Notes: generated by a model not told the origin, from the sequence alone. Counted from the first letter of the stretch, positions 6,411 through 14,775 are shown. The stretch is DNA of 17,279 bases from Pyrobaculum sp. (GCA_009903905.1 WYEI01000303.1:1-17279), one strand, 5' to 3'. Program-made: numbers and translations.

Positions 6411-6950
6411 ATGATCCTGGCTGTGAACGACGTCGTAATCGACGGCCCCCAGAGGCTTATCGGTAAAGACGGAAAGACCGAGTTCGTGGTGCGGGAGGCC
6501 GCTATGAAGGACCTAAACGATGTGATCACGATAAATAGGAGGGTTCTGCCTGAAAACTACCCCAGCTGGTTCTTCGTGGAGCATCTCGAGCAGTTTCCTA
6601 AGGCGTTTATAGTGGCGGAGGTCGGCGGAAGGGTGGTGGGGTACGTCATGTCCCGAGTGGAGTACGGCTGGAGCAATTTTGTTAAGGGGAAGCCCGTGAG
6701 GAAGGGGCATATAGTCTCCGTAGGCGTGCTTCCCGAGGCCAGGAGGCTCGGCATAGCCACCGTCATGATGCTGAGAGCCATGAAGGCGATGAAAGTGTAT
6801 TACGGAGCCGCCGAGGTGTATCTGGAGGTGCGCGTGTCGAATACGCCTGCCATCTCTCTATACGAGAAGCTCGGCTACAGAGTGGTGGGGCGGATCCCGA
6901 AATACTACAGCGACGGCGAAGACGCCTACTTGATGGCTTGCCAGCTCTAA
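6411..6950 (+). CDS. N-alpha-acetyltransferase (Ard1/RimI-type, GNAT family)
   Basis: A 179-residue GNAT protein that would acetylate protein N-termini using acetyl-CoA. The archaeal Ard1 signatures are present: LPENYPSWFFVEH (about 46-58), RKGHIVSVGVLPEARRLGIA with the acetyl-CoA pyrophosphate loop RRLGIA at 111-116, YLEVRVSNTPAISLYEKLGY (137-156) and the C-terminal YYSDGEDAYLMA. From memory, the biochemically studied Sulfolobus Ard1 shares these blocks. Residues 1-26 ahead of the fold are an extension of no known role; it could start later, but ATG 6411 is supported by a box 25 nt upstream. It lies 5 nt after pyrB; the link to pyrimidine synthesis is probably only positional. Confidence 0.85.
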   Translation: MILAVNDVVIDGPQRLIGKDGKTEFVVREAAMKDLNDVITINRRVLPENYPSWFFVEHLEQFPKAFIVAEVGGRVVGYVMSRVEYGWSNFVKGKPVRKGHIVSVGVLPEARRLGIATVMMLRAMKAMKVYYGAAEVYLEVRVSNTPAISLYEKLGYRVVGRIPKYYSDGEDAYLMACQL

Positions 6951-6999
6951 CACACGCTGACGAAACCCTATTTGCCACCTCGGAGGGCGCAAAGTAAAA

Positions 7000-7010
7000 T
7001 ATTTAAAAAA
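7000..7010 (+). promoter_or_regulatory. TATA-like box for the filament-platform gene
   Basis: TATTTAAAAAA centred at 7005, 22 nt upstream of GTG 7027, within a 76-nt gap holding no other recognisable element. It is the likely promoter of the secretion-module genes. Confidence 0.45.
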
Positions 7011-7026
7011 ACATTCAGGCACCTCT

Positions 7027-8550
7027 GTGATCGCTCCCGTTGTGAAGTGGCAACTTAGAGGTATTGAGCGGACCGACCTAGACCCCCTTAGGTTTAGAAA
7101 CACCGCGAGGTTGTTCAACTTGCTAGGCCTCGGAGTATTGGCCGGCGGCGGCGTGTTGCTGGCTGTCGGCGCGTTCCCCCTGGGGCCCATGTTGCTCGGC
7201 GTTGGAGCCCTCCTGTTTTTCTTCCCAAAGCTTATGGTGTCTATCCGCGCCGGCTCAATACGCGAGTTGCTGTCTACGGAGATGGTGTTCTTCACGGCAC
7301 TTGTGCAGATGGCATTTGCGACTAAGGCTCATCTAAACCTGGTTATTGAACGCATGACGCGGTACAGGGAGCTCCCCGGCGTGAGGACGCTGGCAATTGC
7401 CGCGTGGAACAACGCCAAGATGATAGGCATGGAGCCCATGGACGCCATGAAGCGGGCTGTGGAGAAGCTGGCGCCGCAGAAGCTTGTCTACCGCTTCAAC
7501 TCCCTCTACACCTCGCTAAGGATCGGGGAAGACATCGTGGCTAAGCTGTCGCTATATATGGATATGGACATAGTGGAGTTCTCCGCCGGCATGCAGAGGA
7601 GGATGGATAGGATGACCTCCCTCATATCATCGCTAGTGGTTGGGCTGGCGATGCTCTCCGTCACGGCAGTGGTGATAGGCCGCGGGAACCCGGGCATGCT
7701 CATTATAATGGGCGGACTCCTGCCCGCCATACTTGGCGTTGTCATGGCGCTTTTCATAAACGTCCCCCTGATGAAGATGGACTTCAGAATCATCCCGCTG
7801 ATCTTCGGCATTGCAGCGGCAGTTTCCATGATTGTCGTGGGCTTTACGCCTATGTCTCCCTACGCGCCGCTTATAGCCTTCGGCGTGGCGTTCGCCGGCT
7901 GGGTAGTTACACGCGAGAGAATAGACGCAAAAGCCTTTGAGAGGGGATTTATGGATTTCGTATACACAGTGTTCGACGAGCTGAAGAGAACCCCCTCGGT
8001 TTACCGCGCCGTGGAGAACGCCATAACCTTCGGCGACTACGGGCCATTCAACAACAAGGCCGCCGCGTTGTTGCAAGTTATGAAGGTGGGAGACAGCAAG
8101 CTGGAGGACGTGGCGTTGAGAGGTATGCAACCCGTCATGTCCGTGATCTTGAGGATGTTGCTCGACATATACAGGCTTGGGACTCTGCCTCGGGCGACTA
8201 TAGACCAGTTGCAGAACTTCGTGGTCAAGCTCTTTGAGTACAGAACTGAGATAGGCAAGACTCTAAACATAACCCGCTTCCTTGCCCTCGCCGGCGCCGC
8301 CATGGTGGCCTTCGTCAACACGTCGATGATCCAGCTGACCGCGGCCATGTCTAAAATCTCCGGCGGAGCACAGCTGGGCGGCATAGGCATGAGCATGCTC
8401 TATGTTGCGCTGGGAATCATGTCCATAGGCTACTACTTCCTCTTCGCCAAAATCAGCTTCTCCACCAGAGGAGGCCTGCCGTATCTCGCCCTGCTGTTTC
8501 TGTCGATATTCGCCGCCTCGTTTGCAGTGGGGATGTTCTTCAAGGCGTAG
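7027..8550 (+). CDS. TadC/FlaJ-like membrane platform protein of a type IV filament system
   Basis: A 507-residue polytopic protein. Hydrophobic segments lie at about 31-49, 51-66, 198-218, 222-245, 253-272, 278-294, 415-438, 452-474 and 482-504. Two cytoplasmic helical regions (about 75-195 and 300-412) are the positions of the paired T2SSF (GspF-like) domains of archaeal platform proteins, which couple the ATPase to filament assembly. The assignment rests on this layout and on the secretion ATPase gene that starts 3 nt after its stop. GTG 7027 is chosen on TATA spacing; a GTG at 7042 is possible. It could serve an adhesive pilus, an archaellum-like filament or another type IV structure: no pilin or prepilin peptidase is in the window to decide. 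Confidence 0.75.
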   Translation: MIAPVVKWQLRGIERTDLDPLRFRNTARLFNLLGLGVLAGGGVLLAVGAFPLGPMLLGVGALLFFFPKLMVSIRAGSIRELLSTEMVFFTALVQMAFATKAHLNLVIERMTRYRELPGVRTLAIAAWNNAKMIGMEPMDAMKRAVEKLAPQKLVYRFNSLYTSLRIGEDIVAKLSLYMDMDIVEFSAGMQRRMDRMTSLISSLVVGLAMLSVTAVVIGRGNPGMLIIMGGLLPAILGVVMALFINVPLMKMDFRIIPLIFGIAAAVSMIVVGFTPMSPYAPLIAFGVAFAGWVVTRERIDAKAFERGFMDFVYTVFDELKRTPSVYRAVENAITFGDYGPFNNKAAALLQVMKVGDSKLEDVALRGMQPVMSVILRMLLDIYRLGTLPRATIDQLQNFVVKLFEYRTEIGKTLNITRFLALAGAAMVAFVNTSMIQLTAAMSKISGGAQLGGIGMSMLYVALGIMSIGYYFLFAKISFSTRGGLPYLALLFLSIFAASFAVGMFFKA

Positions 8551-8553
8551 CCT

Positions 8554-10038
8554 ATGCTGGACTTCAGACTCGACTCCTGCCGGGGCGCCACCGTCGAGGA
8601 GTACACGACAGAGGGCGCGCGCATCCAGATATATATGTCTGAGGACGGGTACTGCTACAACGTCGCTTACGCATTCCCCTACTCAGATAAGGTGGGGGAG
8701 TACGCCTACAAGGTCGTGGAGTATCTCACTGCCAACCAGATAATTAAACCAAACATAACGAGGGAGGAGCTGGGCAAGTTGATTGAGATGTCCATGGCGG
8801 ATATAGGCGTGCCTAAGCAGTTGCGCGCCGCGGTTAGGTACTACGTCCAGCTGGAGGCGGCTGACTACTCCTACTTGACGCCTATACTCTACGACACGCG
8901 CCTCGAGAACGTGAACATCAACGGGACCGACAACCCCATATTTGTGGACCACCGCGACTACGGCTACAACGTCAGGACAAACGTCATACCTACCAACAAG
9001 GAGACCCTGATCAAGATAGTCGGCAGGGTATACGCCGAGACGGGGCGGCCCCTCAACGAGCAGTACCCGATACAAGACACCTATATACGGCTGAGAAACG
9101 GCGCGTTGTTGCGCTTCGCGACGACCATGTCTGGGCGCGTCGGCAGAAACCCGCCCTACGTCTCGGTGCGTATCCAGCCGCCCTTCCCCATATCGCCCAC
9201 CGAGCTGATAAAGAAGCGCACGATTTCGGCCTTGGCAATGGCGTATTTGTGGTACCTCTTCGAGCACCACAAATCCGTGATGGTGGTGGGAGGCACGGGC
9301 ACAGGCAAAACCACGTTGCTGAACGCCCTGCTCGTCCTCCTGCCGCATAAGCGCCTCGCCATAGCGGAGGAGACGCCCGAGATACGCATGCCGCCGAGCT
9401 ACCAAAACGTGGTGATGCTATTCACGTCTCCCATGTACGACTACATGAAGAACCTACCTGGCTCGGAGTCTGCCATCTACCTCATAGACCTGGTCAAGTA
9501 CCTGCTCCGCGCTAGACCCGACATAATAGTGATAGGCGAGAGCCGCGGCAGGGAGATACACGAGCTTATACAAGGCGTGTTGACAGGCCACGGCGGCGCC
9601 ACCACATTCCACGCGGAGGACATAATGGAGGTGTTTATGCGCATGACTGGCGAGGCCATGGGCGTGTCTGCGGAGCACCTATCCGCCTTCCACGTGTTGG
9701 CCACCATTAGACGTTTTGAATACGGCAGACGCGTTGCGTCCCTCACAGAGGTGGTGTGGCTAAGAGCCTACCCATACGCGGCTCCGGGCAAGATAAAGAT
9801 CAAGGAGGAGGAATTCGGCTTGATTAACGTGGGGTGGTACGACCCCCGCACGGACACTGTGGAGGTGGACCTTAGAAGATCCTACTGGCTTCAGAAGCTT
9901 GGGGGCTACGACGAAATCATGGAACGCGCCAGGTTCCTCACCGCGCTGGTCGAGAAGGGCGTATTCGACGCCGAAAAGGTGGGACAAGCGATAATGGAGT
10001 ACTACAGGCAGAAACACGCTTTGATGCGTAAAGCTTAA
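8554..10038 (+). CDS. TadA/FlaI/GspE-type secretion ATPase
   Basis: A 494-residue cytoplasmic ATPase of the type II/IV secretion superfamily that would power filament assembly. Motifs in order: Walker A GGTGTGKT (246-253), Asp box AEETPEI (271-277), Walker B DIIVIGES (323-330) and His box TGHGGATTFHAE (344-355), all intact. Residues 1-230 form the N-terminal domain, including the VNINGTDNPIFVDHRDYG segment typical of the archaeal branch, and residues after about 400 are a C-terminal extension. It starts 3 nt after the platform gene, so the two are surely cotranscribed. The order here is platform then ATPase, the reverse of the archaellum flaI-flaJ order. Confidence 0.92.
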   Translation: MLDFRLDSCRGATVEEYTTEGARIQIYMSEDGYCYNVAYAFPYSDKVGEYAYKVVEYLTANQIIKPNITREELGKLIEMSMADIGVPKQLRAAVRYYVQLEAADYSYLTPILYDTRLENVNINGTDNPIFVDHRDYGYNVRTNVIPTNKETLIKIVGRVYAETGRPLNEQYPIQDTYIRLRNGALLRFATTMSGRVGRNPPYVSVRIQPPFPISPTELIKKRTISALAMAYLWYLFEHHKSVMVVGGTGTGKTTLLNALLVLLPHKRLAIAEETPEIRMPPSYQNVVMLFTSPMYDYMKNLPGSESAIYLIDLVKYLLRARPDIIVIGESRGREIHELIQGVLTGHGGATTFHAEDIMEVFMRMTGEAMGVSAEHLSAFHVLATIRRFEYGRRVASLTEVVWLRAYPYAAPGKIKIKEEEFGLINVGWYDPRTDTVEVDLRRSYWLQKLGGYDEIMERARFLTALVEKGVFDAEKVGQAIMEYYRQKHALMRKA

Positions 10039-10091
10039 AGGCCATGTCGCTACTCTAGAGTGTTGACAATGAGCAGGTGGTTGGTGGAGAA

Positions 10092-10100
10092 AATATAAAA
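10092..10100 (+). promoter_or_regulatory. TATA-like box upstream of the small helical protein
   Basis: AATATAAAA centred at 10096, about 25 nt before GTG 10121 and 19 nt before GTG 10115. It favours the later start and suggests that the two small genes can be transcribed separately from the ATPase gene. The rest of the 76-nt gap (10039-10114) holds nothing I recognise. Confidence 0.4.
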
Positions 10101-10120
10101 CTCGGACAAGCCAAGTGCCC

Positions 10121-10336
10121 GTGCTGTATTATGGCCGGCCAGAGGACGTGGCTAAGGCGATAAAAAACGAGATTGAGTTGCTAACCGCCCTGCTCAACAG
10201 AGACGAGAAGCTCGACGCGTTCATCAAAAAGAAGATCGAGCTGTTGAACAAGTGCCTAGCGCAGGTGGGGAAGTTGCCGCCTGGGGAGTACCAGGTCGTG
10301 GCGGTAAATACCTGCGAGGTCATCCCGTTGCTATGA
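10121..10336 (+). CDS. Small helical protein downstream of the secretion ATPase, function unknown
   Basis: A 71-residue soluble protein with no family I can name. About residues 8-50 form one or two amphipathic charged helices (rich in Lys, Glu and Leu), possibly coiled coil, followed by a short Pro-Gly turn and a beta-like end with one Cys. It has no membrane segment and no class III signal peptide, so it is not a pilin. GTG 10121 fits the TATA spacing; GTG 10115 would add two residues. Its stop overlaps the ATG of the next gene (ATGA), so the two are translationally coupled. The position after the platform and ATPase genes suggests, but does not prove, an accessory role. Confidence 0.6.
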   Translation: MLYYGRPEDVAKAIKNEIELLTALLNRDEKLDAFIKKKIELLNKCLAQVGKLPPGEYQVVAVNTCEVIPLL

Positions 10337-10845
10337 TAGATCTGCTCATAGCGGGTGTTGTGGGGATCCTCGCCGCACTAGGCGGTCTTTTTATAAAGGA
10401 CCTGAAGGCGCTGGCGATATTTACAGTTCTCATATCGCTCACCGCGTTTCTGCTCTCTTTCCTTATGAAGATGCCCGCGGTTTCCCTAGGCCTGCTAGGT
10501 CTTTCCGTGGCCGCCGTGAAAATCGGTAGAGCGGGTAAGCGCGCAGTGGAGAGGAGGATGCGCACATACAGGTCGCGGAGAAGACTCACAAAGCTTGAAG
10601 AAGCCGTGCGGACCCTCCCTGAGAATATTATCGACGTGATCCCCGCAGGAGCTGTAAGGGCTGTGCATCCAAAAATTGTGGGGCTCGTCTCTTTGATAAA
10701 CGATGCGTACTCCAAAGGCTATACAGTCGACGAGCCGAGCTGGTTTAGAACCGTGCGGCAGTACCTAGCGGCGGTGGGCCCGCAGTACACCGCAGACAGG
10801 ACTAAGGTGGTGTCTGAATACGAGATCGCGGAACTTGAGTTTTAA
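10333..10845 (+). CDS. Small membrane protein with basic cytoplasmic domain, function unknown
   Basis: 170 residues. Hydrophobic segments lie at about 4-22, 26-44 and 48-66, followed by a very basic stretch (KRAVERRMRTYRSRRRL, about 69-85) and a soluble C-terminal domain of about 85 residues. By the positive-inside rule the C-terminus is cytoplasmic. ATG 10333 is chosen because it overlaps the preceding stop as ATGA and opens directly into the first membrane segment; the frame extends 27 codons further upstream, but those residues look like a shadow of the preceding gene. I do not recognise a family. It may be a membrane partner of the filament module. Confidence 0.65.
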   Translation: MIDLLIAGVVGILAALGGLFIKDLKALAIFTVLISLTAFLLSFLMKMPAVSLGLLGLSVAAVKIGRAGKRAVERRMRTYRSRRRLTKLEEAVRTLPENIIDVIPAGAVRAVHPKIVGLVSLINDAYSKGYTVDEPSWFRTVRQYLAAVGPQYTADRTKVVSEYEIAELEF

Positions 10846-10849
10846 TTTT
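10840..10849 (+). promoter_or_regulatory. TATA-like box for the TGT gene
   Basis: TTTTAATTTT centred at 10844, about 22 nt upstream of GTG 10867, overlapping the end of the preceding gene. It argues against the TTG at 10855 as the start. Confidence 0.4.
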
Positions 10850-10866
10850 GGCATTTGCACGGGCCC

Positions 10867-12357
10867 GTGTCTTTCGAGGTCATAGCAAAGGACCTGGCGG
10901 GCAGGATAGGACGTCTGTATACTAAAAGCGGCGTAGTGGAGACCCCGGCCCTATTCCCCGTGGTGGACCCCCGAAAACAGGAAATACCCGCGGATGTCAT
11001 AAGGCGGTACTTCGGGCAGGTAATAACGAATTCGTACTTCGTCTACAGACTTGCCGGCGGGAAGCCGGTGCAAGTGAAGAGACTTCTCGGCTGGGACGGC
11101 GTGGTCATGACGGACTCAGGCGCGTATCAGATACTGAGGTACGGAACTGTAGACGTGGACCCAGACGAGATCCTGTTCTACCAGTCGCAGATCGGGAGCG
11201 ACGTCGGAGTTATTTTAGACTTGCCATTTGACTACGAGGAGCCTTACGACAGCGCCGTGCTTAAGGTGGAGGAAACATTGAGGCGGGCAAAGAGGGCGGC
11301 CACGCTTCTAGACAGTATGAACATGCTGGTGGTGGCGCCGATTCAAGGCGCCCTCTACACCGACCTGCTAGTAAGGTCGACCCGGGAGTTAACTAAGCTG
11401 GGATTCCACATATTTGCAATAGGTAGCCCCACCACACTGCTTGAGGAGTATAAATTCGACTTGGTCTTAAACATAGTCGCTGAGGTAAAGCTACACATGG
11501 CTCGGGAGGCGCCGCTCCACCTCTTCGGCGCGGGGCACCCGCTCATATTACCCTTCGCCGTGGCCCTAGGCGTCGACCTCTTCGACAGCGCGTCTTACGT
11601 GCTATATGCACGCGACGACCGCGTAATCTTAAGAGACCGAACCATCAAGCTAGACGACGTGAAGACGGACTACCTCCCCTGCAACACCAAGCTCTGCAAC
11701 ATATCAGTTAAAGAACTAAAGGAGATGCCGCAACAGGAACGCGCGGTTTTGATAGCAGAGCACAACCTAGCCATATTGAAGGAAGAGCTTCTAGAGATTA
11801 AGCAGAGGATATATGAGGGCACCCTGTGGGAGTATCTCGAGGCGAAGGCCAGAGCCCACCCAGCGCTCTACAGATTCTTGAAGAGCTTATACCGATACCG
11901 CCGCCTCCTCGAGAACTTCGACCCGGAGACTCATCCAGAGCCCCACGGCCTCTTCTTTTTCGACGACACCGCATCGTCCAGGCCTGAGCCGGCGAGACAT
12001 CAAGCGAGGCTCATGGAGGTTGAGCCGGCGGCCAAAAAGGCCGTTGTGCTTAAGGTGGGTGAAAAGCCGTACAACAGAAGCTGGCAATACAGACTGATAA
12101 AAAACATCGCCGGAAACGACGTTCATGTGCTCTTCTTCGACCCGGTGTTCGGCGTCGTGCCGGAGGAGGTGGCCGAGGTCTACCCCCTGTCTCAAAACGA
12201 TGCAGAGGGCGAGAATGAGGAGGCACGCGCCTATTTATACGCGTGGCTGGAGAAATACGACATAGTATTCACGTACAACATCGACATCCCACTCATCTCC
12301 AAGAAGGTGATACCTCTGAGGTCTCTCGACGACCTTGCCCAGTATTCATATATATAG
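10867..12357 (+). CDS. tgtA: Archaeosine tRNA-guanine transglycosylase, catalytic part (no PUA)
   Basis: Exchanges G15 in the D-loop of archaeal tRNAs for preQ0, the first tRNA-level step to archaeosine. From GTG 10867 (496 aa) it begins MSFEVIAKDLAGRIGRL, the usual archaeal N-terminus. It has TNSYFVYR, the catalytic Asp83 in MTDSGAYQ, and Asp240 in VDLFDSASY, the presumed nucleophile. The zinc site is unusual: the expected CxCxxC...H appears as Cys272-Asn-Thr-Lys-Leu-Cys277 with His299, so the middle Cys is Thr274. About 150 residues of helical region follow, but there is no C2-PUA module at the C-terminus; the protein ends near 496 residues, where I recall full-length archaeal enzymes of about 580. 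A protein with those missing domains is encoded at 15292-15750. The 3' end overlaps the convergent PAC2 gene by 12 bases. Confidence 0.88.
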   Translation: MSFEVIAKDLAGRIGRLYTKSGVVETPALFPVVDPRKQEIPADVIRRYFGQVITNSYFVYRLAGGKPVQVKRLLGWDGVVMTDSGAYQILRYGTVDVDPDEILFYQSQIGSDVGVILDLPFDYEEPYDSAVLKVEETLRRAKRAATLLDSMNMLVVAPIQGALYTDLLVRSTRELTKLGFHIFAIGSPTTLLEEYKFDLVLNIVAEVKLHMAREAPLHLFGAGHPLILPFAVALGVDLFDSASYVLYARDDRVILRDRTIKLDDVKTDYLPCNTKLCNISVKELKEMPQQERAVLIAEHNLAILKEELLEIKQRIYEGTLWEYLEAKARAHPALYRFLKSLYRYRRLLENFDPETHPEPHGLFFFDDTASSRPEPARHQARLMEVEPAAKKAVVLKVGEKPYNRSWQYRLIKNIAGNDVHVLFFDPVFGVVPEEVAEVYPLSQNDAEGENEEARAYLYAWLEKYDIVFTYNIDIPLISKKVIPLRSLDDLAQYSYI

Positions 12358-13062
12358 CCTGGATGTCTCCTCTTTCTTGGCCTGCTCCTCAAGCCGCCTA
12401 CGCACCTCGGCAATCTCCTTCTCAAGCTCCTCGGCCAGTTGCCTTAAACCGCTTGTGTCCACCGGGAAGTTAAAAAGCCTCGAGAAGAACTCCACGGCGA
12501 CGCTTGCGGCGTAGGGGTCGGCGGGCCTAGACACGTCTGCATACGGCAACACCACCAACGCGGGGACGTCCAGCTCCTCTAAAAAAGACGTAAGGTGAGC
12601 CAGCGGACCGACTATCTGCAACCCCTGCTCTAACACTTTGGCGCCGCCGGTGGGCATCCCGCTCCTCCTGTATGCAGAGGTGTAGACTATACGCAACAGA
12701 TCCTCGTCTCTCTTCAACCTGCCGTCGAGCCCGCCGAAGAGAACCGCGGCCTTGAACTCGTTAGCGGCTATCCACGACGCAAGCGCCTTAGTATAGTCGT
12801 AAACAGCCGCCTCGTGTATCCCGTAGTTATTCACCACGCCCACAACTCTACCACACGAAAAGATCTCGTTTTGCAACAACAACCTTTCGCCTTCTATTGA
12901 GACTATGGGCGGCTCCCCCCTATACCTAACAACCCCCACGACTTCGCAGTTCTTAGCGATATATTTAGTGGCCAAATGGCCAACGATGCCTATCCCAGCA
13001 AATCCAGTTATGAATACTTCATACTCTTCCACCGGCTTAAACACCTTAAACTCCACCCTCAT
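12346..13062 (-). CDS. PAC2 family protein (proteasome-assembly-chaperone-like)
   Basis: 238 residues with the PAC2 pattern: an N-terminal strand, the glycine-rich ITGFAGIGIVGHLATKYIA, YRGEPPIVSIEGERL, a central VLFGGLDGR and the PTGGAKVLEQGLQIVGPLAHLTSFLE region, then VPALVVLPYADVSRPAD. About residues 205-235 are a charged, probably coiled-coil tail. The archaeal members are homologous to eukaryotic proteasome assembly chaperones; their own role is not settled. Its ATG overlaps the TFE stop (ATGA), so the two genes form one operon, an arrangement that could couple protein quality control with transcription. Confidence 0.85.
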   Translation of the reverse strand: MRVEFKVFKPVEEYEVFITGFAGIGIVGHLATKYIAKNCEVVGVVRYRGEPPIVSIEGERLLLQNEIFSCGRVVGVVNNYGIHEAAVYDYTKALASWIAANEFKAAVLFGGLDGRLKRDEDLLRIVYTSAYRRSGMPTGGAKVLEQGLQIVGPLAHLTSFLEELDVPALVVLPYADVSRPADPYAASVAVEFFSRLFNFPVDTSGLRQLAEELEKEIAEVRRRLEEQAKKEETSRLYI

Positions 13063-13571
13063 AACTTGTCGAGAATCTCGTACACCTTAGTAAGTTTGTT
13101 TATCTCCTCCACGTTTTCTATGTATTCCAGTTGCGAGCCGCATACCGGACATACGCCGCCTCTGTTGACTGCCTCGTCTAGGGTGTACCTCATGAAGCAG
13201 TTGGGACATACGTAGAAGGTGCCTTCTGTTAGAGACCGTATAAGCGACGAAATCTTCTCCCTAGCCACCCTAGACCTGTTCTTAATAGCTTGACGTATGA
13301 CGTCGTTATCCACATACCACGTGTATTCTATCCTGTAGTCCTCGGTAGTTCTCTTCTTGACTCCCACCAAGTTGTGCTTCATGAGGTACTGCAGTATCCT
13401 CCTGGTCTCCGCCGTGGATATATTCAGGAGAATCGCAACCCGGTCGTCTGTGAGGTCTTCACCTCTTTCAAGAAGCATCTCCACGATTTTACGCGCCAAC
13501 CTGCCGTACTCAGGACTATCGAACTCTATGGAGACAGCCTTCTCGACGATGTACAGATATGCGTCCCTCAC
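13059..13571 (-). CDS. tfe: Transcription initiation factor E, alpha subunit
   Basis: Archaeal TFE-alpha stabilises promoter opening by RNA polymerase with TBP and TFB. The 170-residue protein has an N-terminal winged helix (about 1-90, containing ILLNISTAETRRILQYLMKHNLV), a linker helix, and a C-terminal zinc ribbon FYVCPNC...VCPVC (Cys122, 125, 141, 144). GTG 13571 is preferred over GTG 13580 because the TATA-like box is 24 nt upstream instead of about 15. It is followed with a 4-base overlap by the PAC2 gene and preceded by the HflX-like gene 43 nt upstream. A TFE-beta gene is not in the window. Confidence 0.93.
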   Translation of the reverse strand: MRDAYLYIVEKAVSIEFDSPEYGRLARKIVEMLLERGEDLTDDRVAILLNISTAETRRILQYLMKHNLVGVKKRTTEDYRIEYTWYVDNDVIRQAIKNRSRVAREKISSLIRSLTEGTFYVCPNCFMRYTLDEAVNRGGVCPVCGSQLEYIENVEEINKLTKVYEILDKL

Positions 13572-13590
13572 GCCACCCACACGCCACGCC

Positions 13591-13598
13591 TTTATAAG
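13591..13598 (-). promoter_or_regulatory. TATA-like box for tfe
   Basis: CTTATAAA on the minus strand, centred 24 nt upstream of GTG 13571, in the 43-nt gap after the HflX-like gene. It suggests that tfe and the PAC2 gene have their own promoter besides read-through. Confidence 0.45.
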
Positions 13599-13614
13599 TA
13601 TATTGCCCCGATCC

Positions 13615-14775
13615 CTAACCCCTATTGCTCCTGCTCGGCATTGGGATAAACGTGACGTTGCCCACTCGTAACCCTCTCGCGCCGTCTTCTCCCGTGGACC
13701 TAATGATGGAGTAGCCGGGCACCTTGAAGAAGAGAACCGCCTTGAGGGCCTCTATGCCGAAGCCCGTGGCCGCCGAGACAGGTACAAACCAGGCAAAGTA
13801 CCGCGTGAACAAGTCACGTAGGTGCCTCACATCCCCCAGCCGGACCTTGTCGACCTTGTTCACCACAAGTATTATCCTACCTCTGTCTACGCCGACTTCC
13901 CCTAGCGTCTCCACAGAGGTCTCCAGCTTCCTAGTTATCTCCTCCTGAGGCTCGGAGCCGTCTACAACCAGTAGGATCGTATCTGCGTCTATAACCTCCT
14001 GCAACGTGGAGTGGAACGACTCAATGAGCACCGGCGGCAAGTCGTCTATAAACCCTATGGTGTCTGTCAACACGACTCTCTTACCCCAGAGGTCCAACGC
14101 CCTGCTGTATGTCTCCAAGGTTGCAAATGGCTTCCCGTCTACAAGCTTGTTCTCGCCGACCAGCCTGTTGAAAAGCGTGGTCTTGCCTGCGCTGGTGTAT
14201 CCGGTGATGACCACCTCCGGCACCCCCACCTCCTTCCTCTTGGCTATGTGGGTTACCCTGCTCCTCCGCACCTCCTCCAGCTTCCGCCTAATTGTGGAGA
14301 TCCTCTTCACCATGTGGCGATAGTAGGCATCGATGATGTACTCGCCGGCACCCATGAAGCCCAGTTGCTCTCCCATCTTGGCTCGTCTTAAGTACTCCTT
14401 TACCTTAGGAAGCTCGTACCTCAACCTAGCAAGCTCGATCTGCAACTTGGATTCCGTGCTCCCCGCCCTCTTCTCAAATATTGATAGTATCACCAACACC
14501 CTGTCGATGACCCTACGCCTAAAAAGCCGCTCCAAGTTGAAGACTTGAAGCGGCGACAGGCTGTGATACGCTATAAAAACGTCGAAATCCCTCTTCGCAA
14601 CCTCCCTGGCCTTCCCAGAACCCAGATAGAACCTGGTATCAGCCCTGCCGAACTGAGTCATTAAATCGACGACGTCAAACCCAGCGACCTCGACGAGGGA
14701 GACAAACTCGTCCAGCCTGTAGCTTAAATTTAGCGTCTTGGGACCGACGTAGGCCAGAAGAGCCCTACTCCTCAC
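13615..14775 (-). CDS. hflX: HflX-like GTPase
   Basis: A 386-residue HflX-family GTPase, expected to bind the large ribosomal subunit in a GTP-dependent way; HflX proteins split or rescue ribosomes under stress. An N-terminal HflX domain includes RFYLGSGKAREVAK and a long coiled-coil helical pair rich in Arg/Lys (about 105-185). The G domain has G1 GYTSAGKTT (192-200), a G2 Thr in PFATLE (about 219), G3 DTIG (238-241), G4 NKVD (306-309) and G5 SA (about 334-335). The start is set at GTG 14775, opening MRSRALLAYVGPKT as in the family. The frame runs on to 14844, but those residues lie wholly inside the MBF1 gene. It overlaps MBF1 by 11 bases, indicating coupling. Confidence 0.9.
   Translation of the reverse strand: MRSRALLAYVGPKTLNLSYRLDEFVSLVEVAGFDVVDLMTQFGRADTRFYLGSGKAREVAKRDFDVFIAYHSLSPLQVFNLERLFRRRVIDRVLVILSIFEKRAGSTESKLQIELARLRYELPKVKEYLRRAKMGEQLGFMGAGEYIIDAYYRHMVKRISTIRRKLEEVRRSRVTHIAKRKEVGVPEVVITGYTSAGKTTLFNRLVGENKLVDGKPFATLETYSRALDLWGKRVVLTDTIGFIDDLPPVLIESFHSTLQEVIDADTILLVVDGSEPQEEITRKLETSVETLGEVGVDRGRIILVVNKVDKVRLGDVRHLRDLFTRYFAWFVPVSAATGFGIEALKAVLFFKVPGYSIIRSTGEDGARGLRVGNVTFIPMPSRSNRG

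Noticed and set aside
10252..10332. 27-codon upstream extension of the membrane protein at 10333
   Set aside because: It overlaps the preceding gene out of frame, is Gly/Arg-rich like an antisense or shifted shadow, and the ATGA junction gives a clean start.
14204..14215. TGATGA string in the hflX gene as a C box
   Set aside because: It is antisense inside the conserved G1 region of the GTPase, and no correctly spaced D box is seen.
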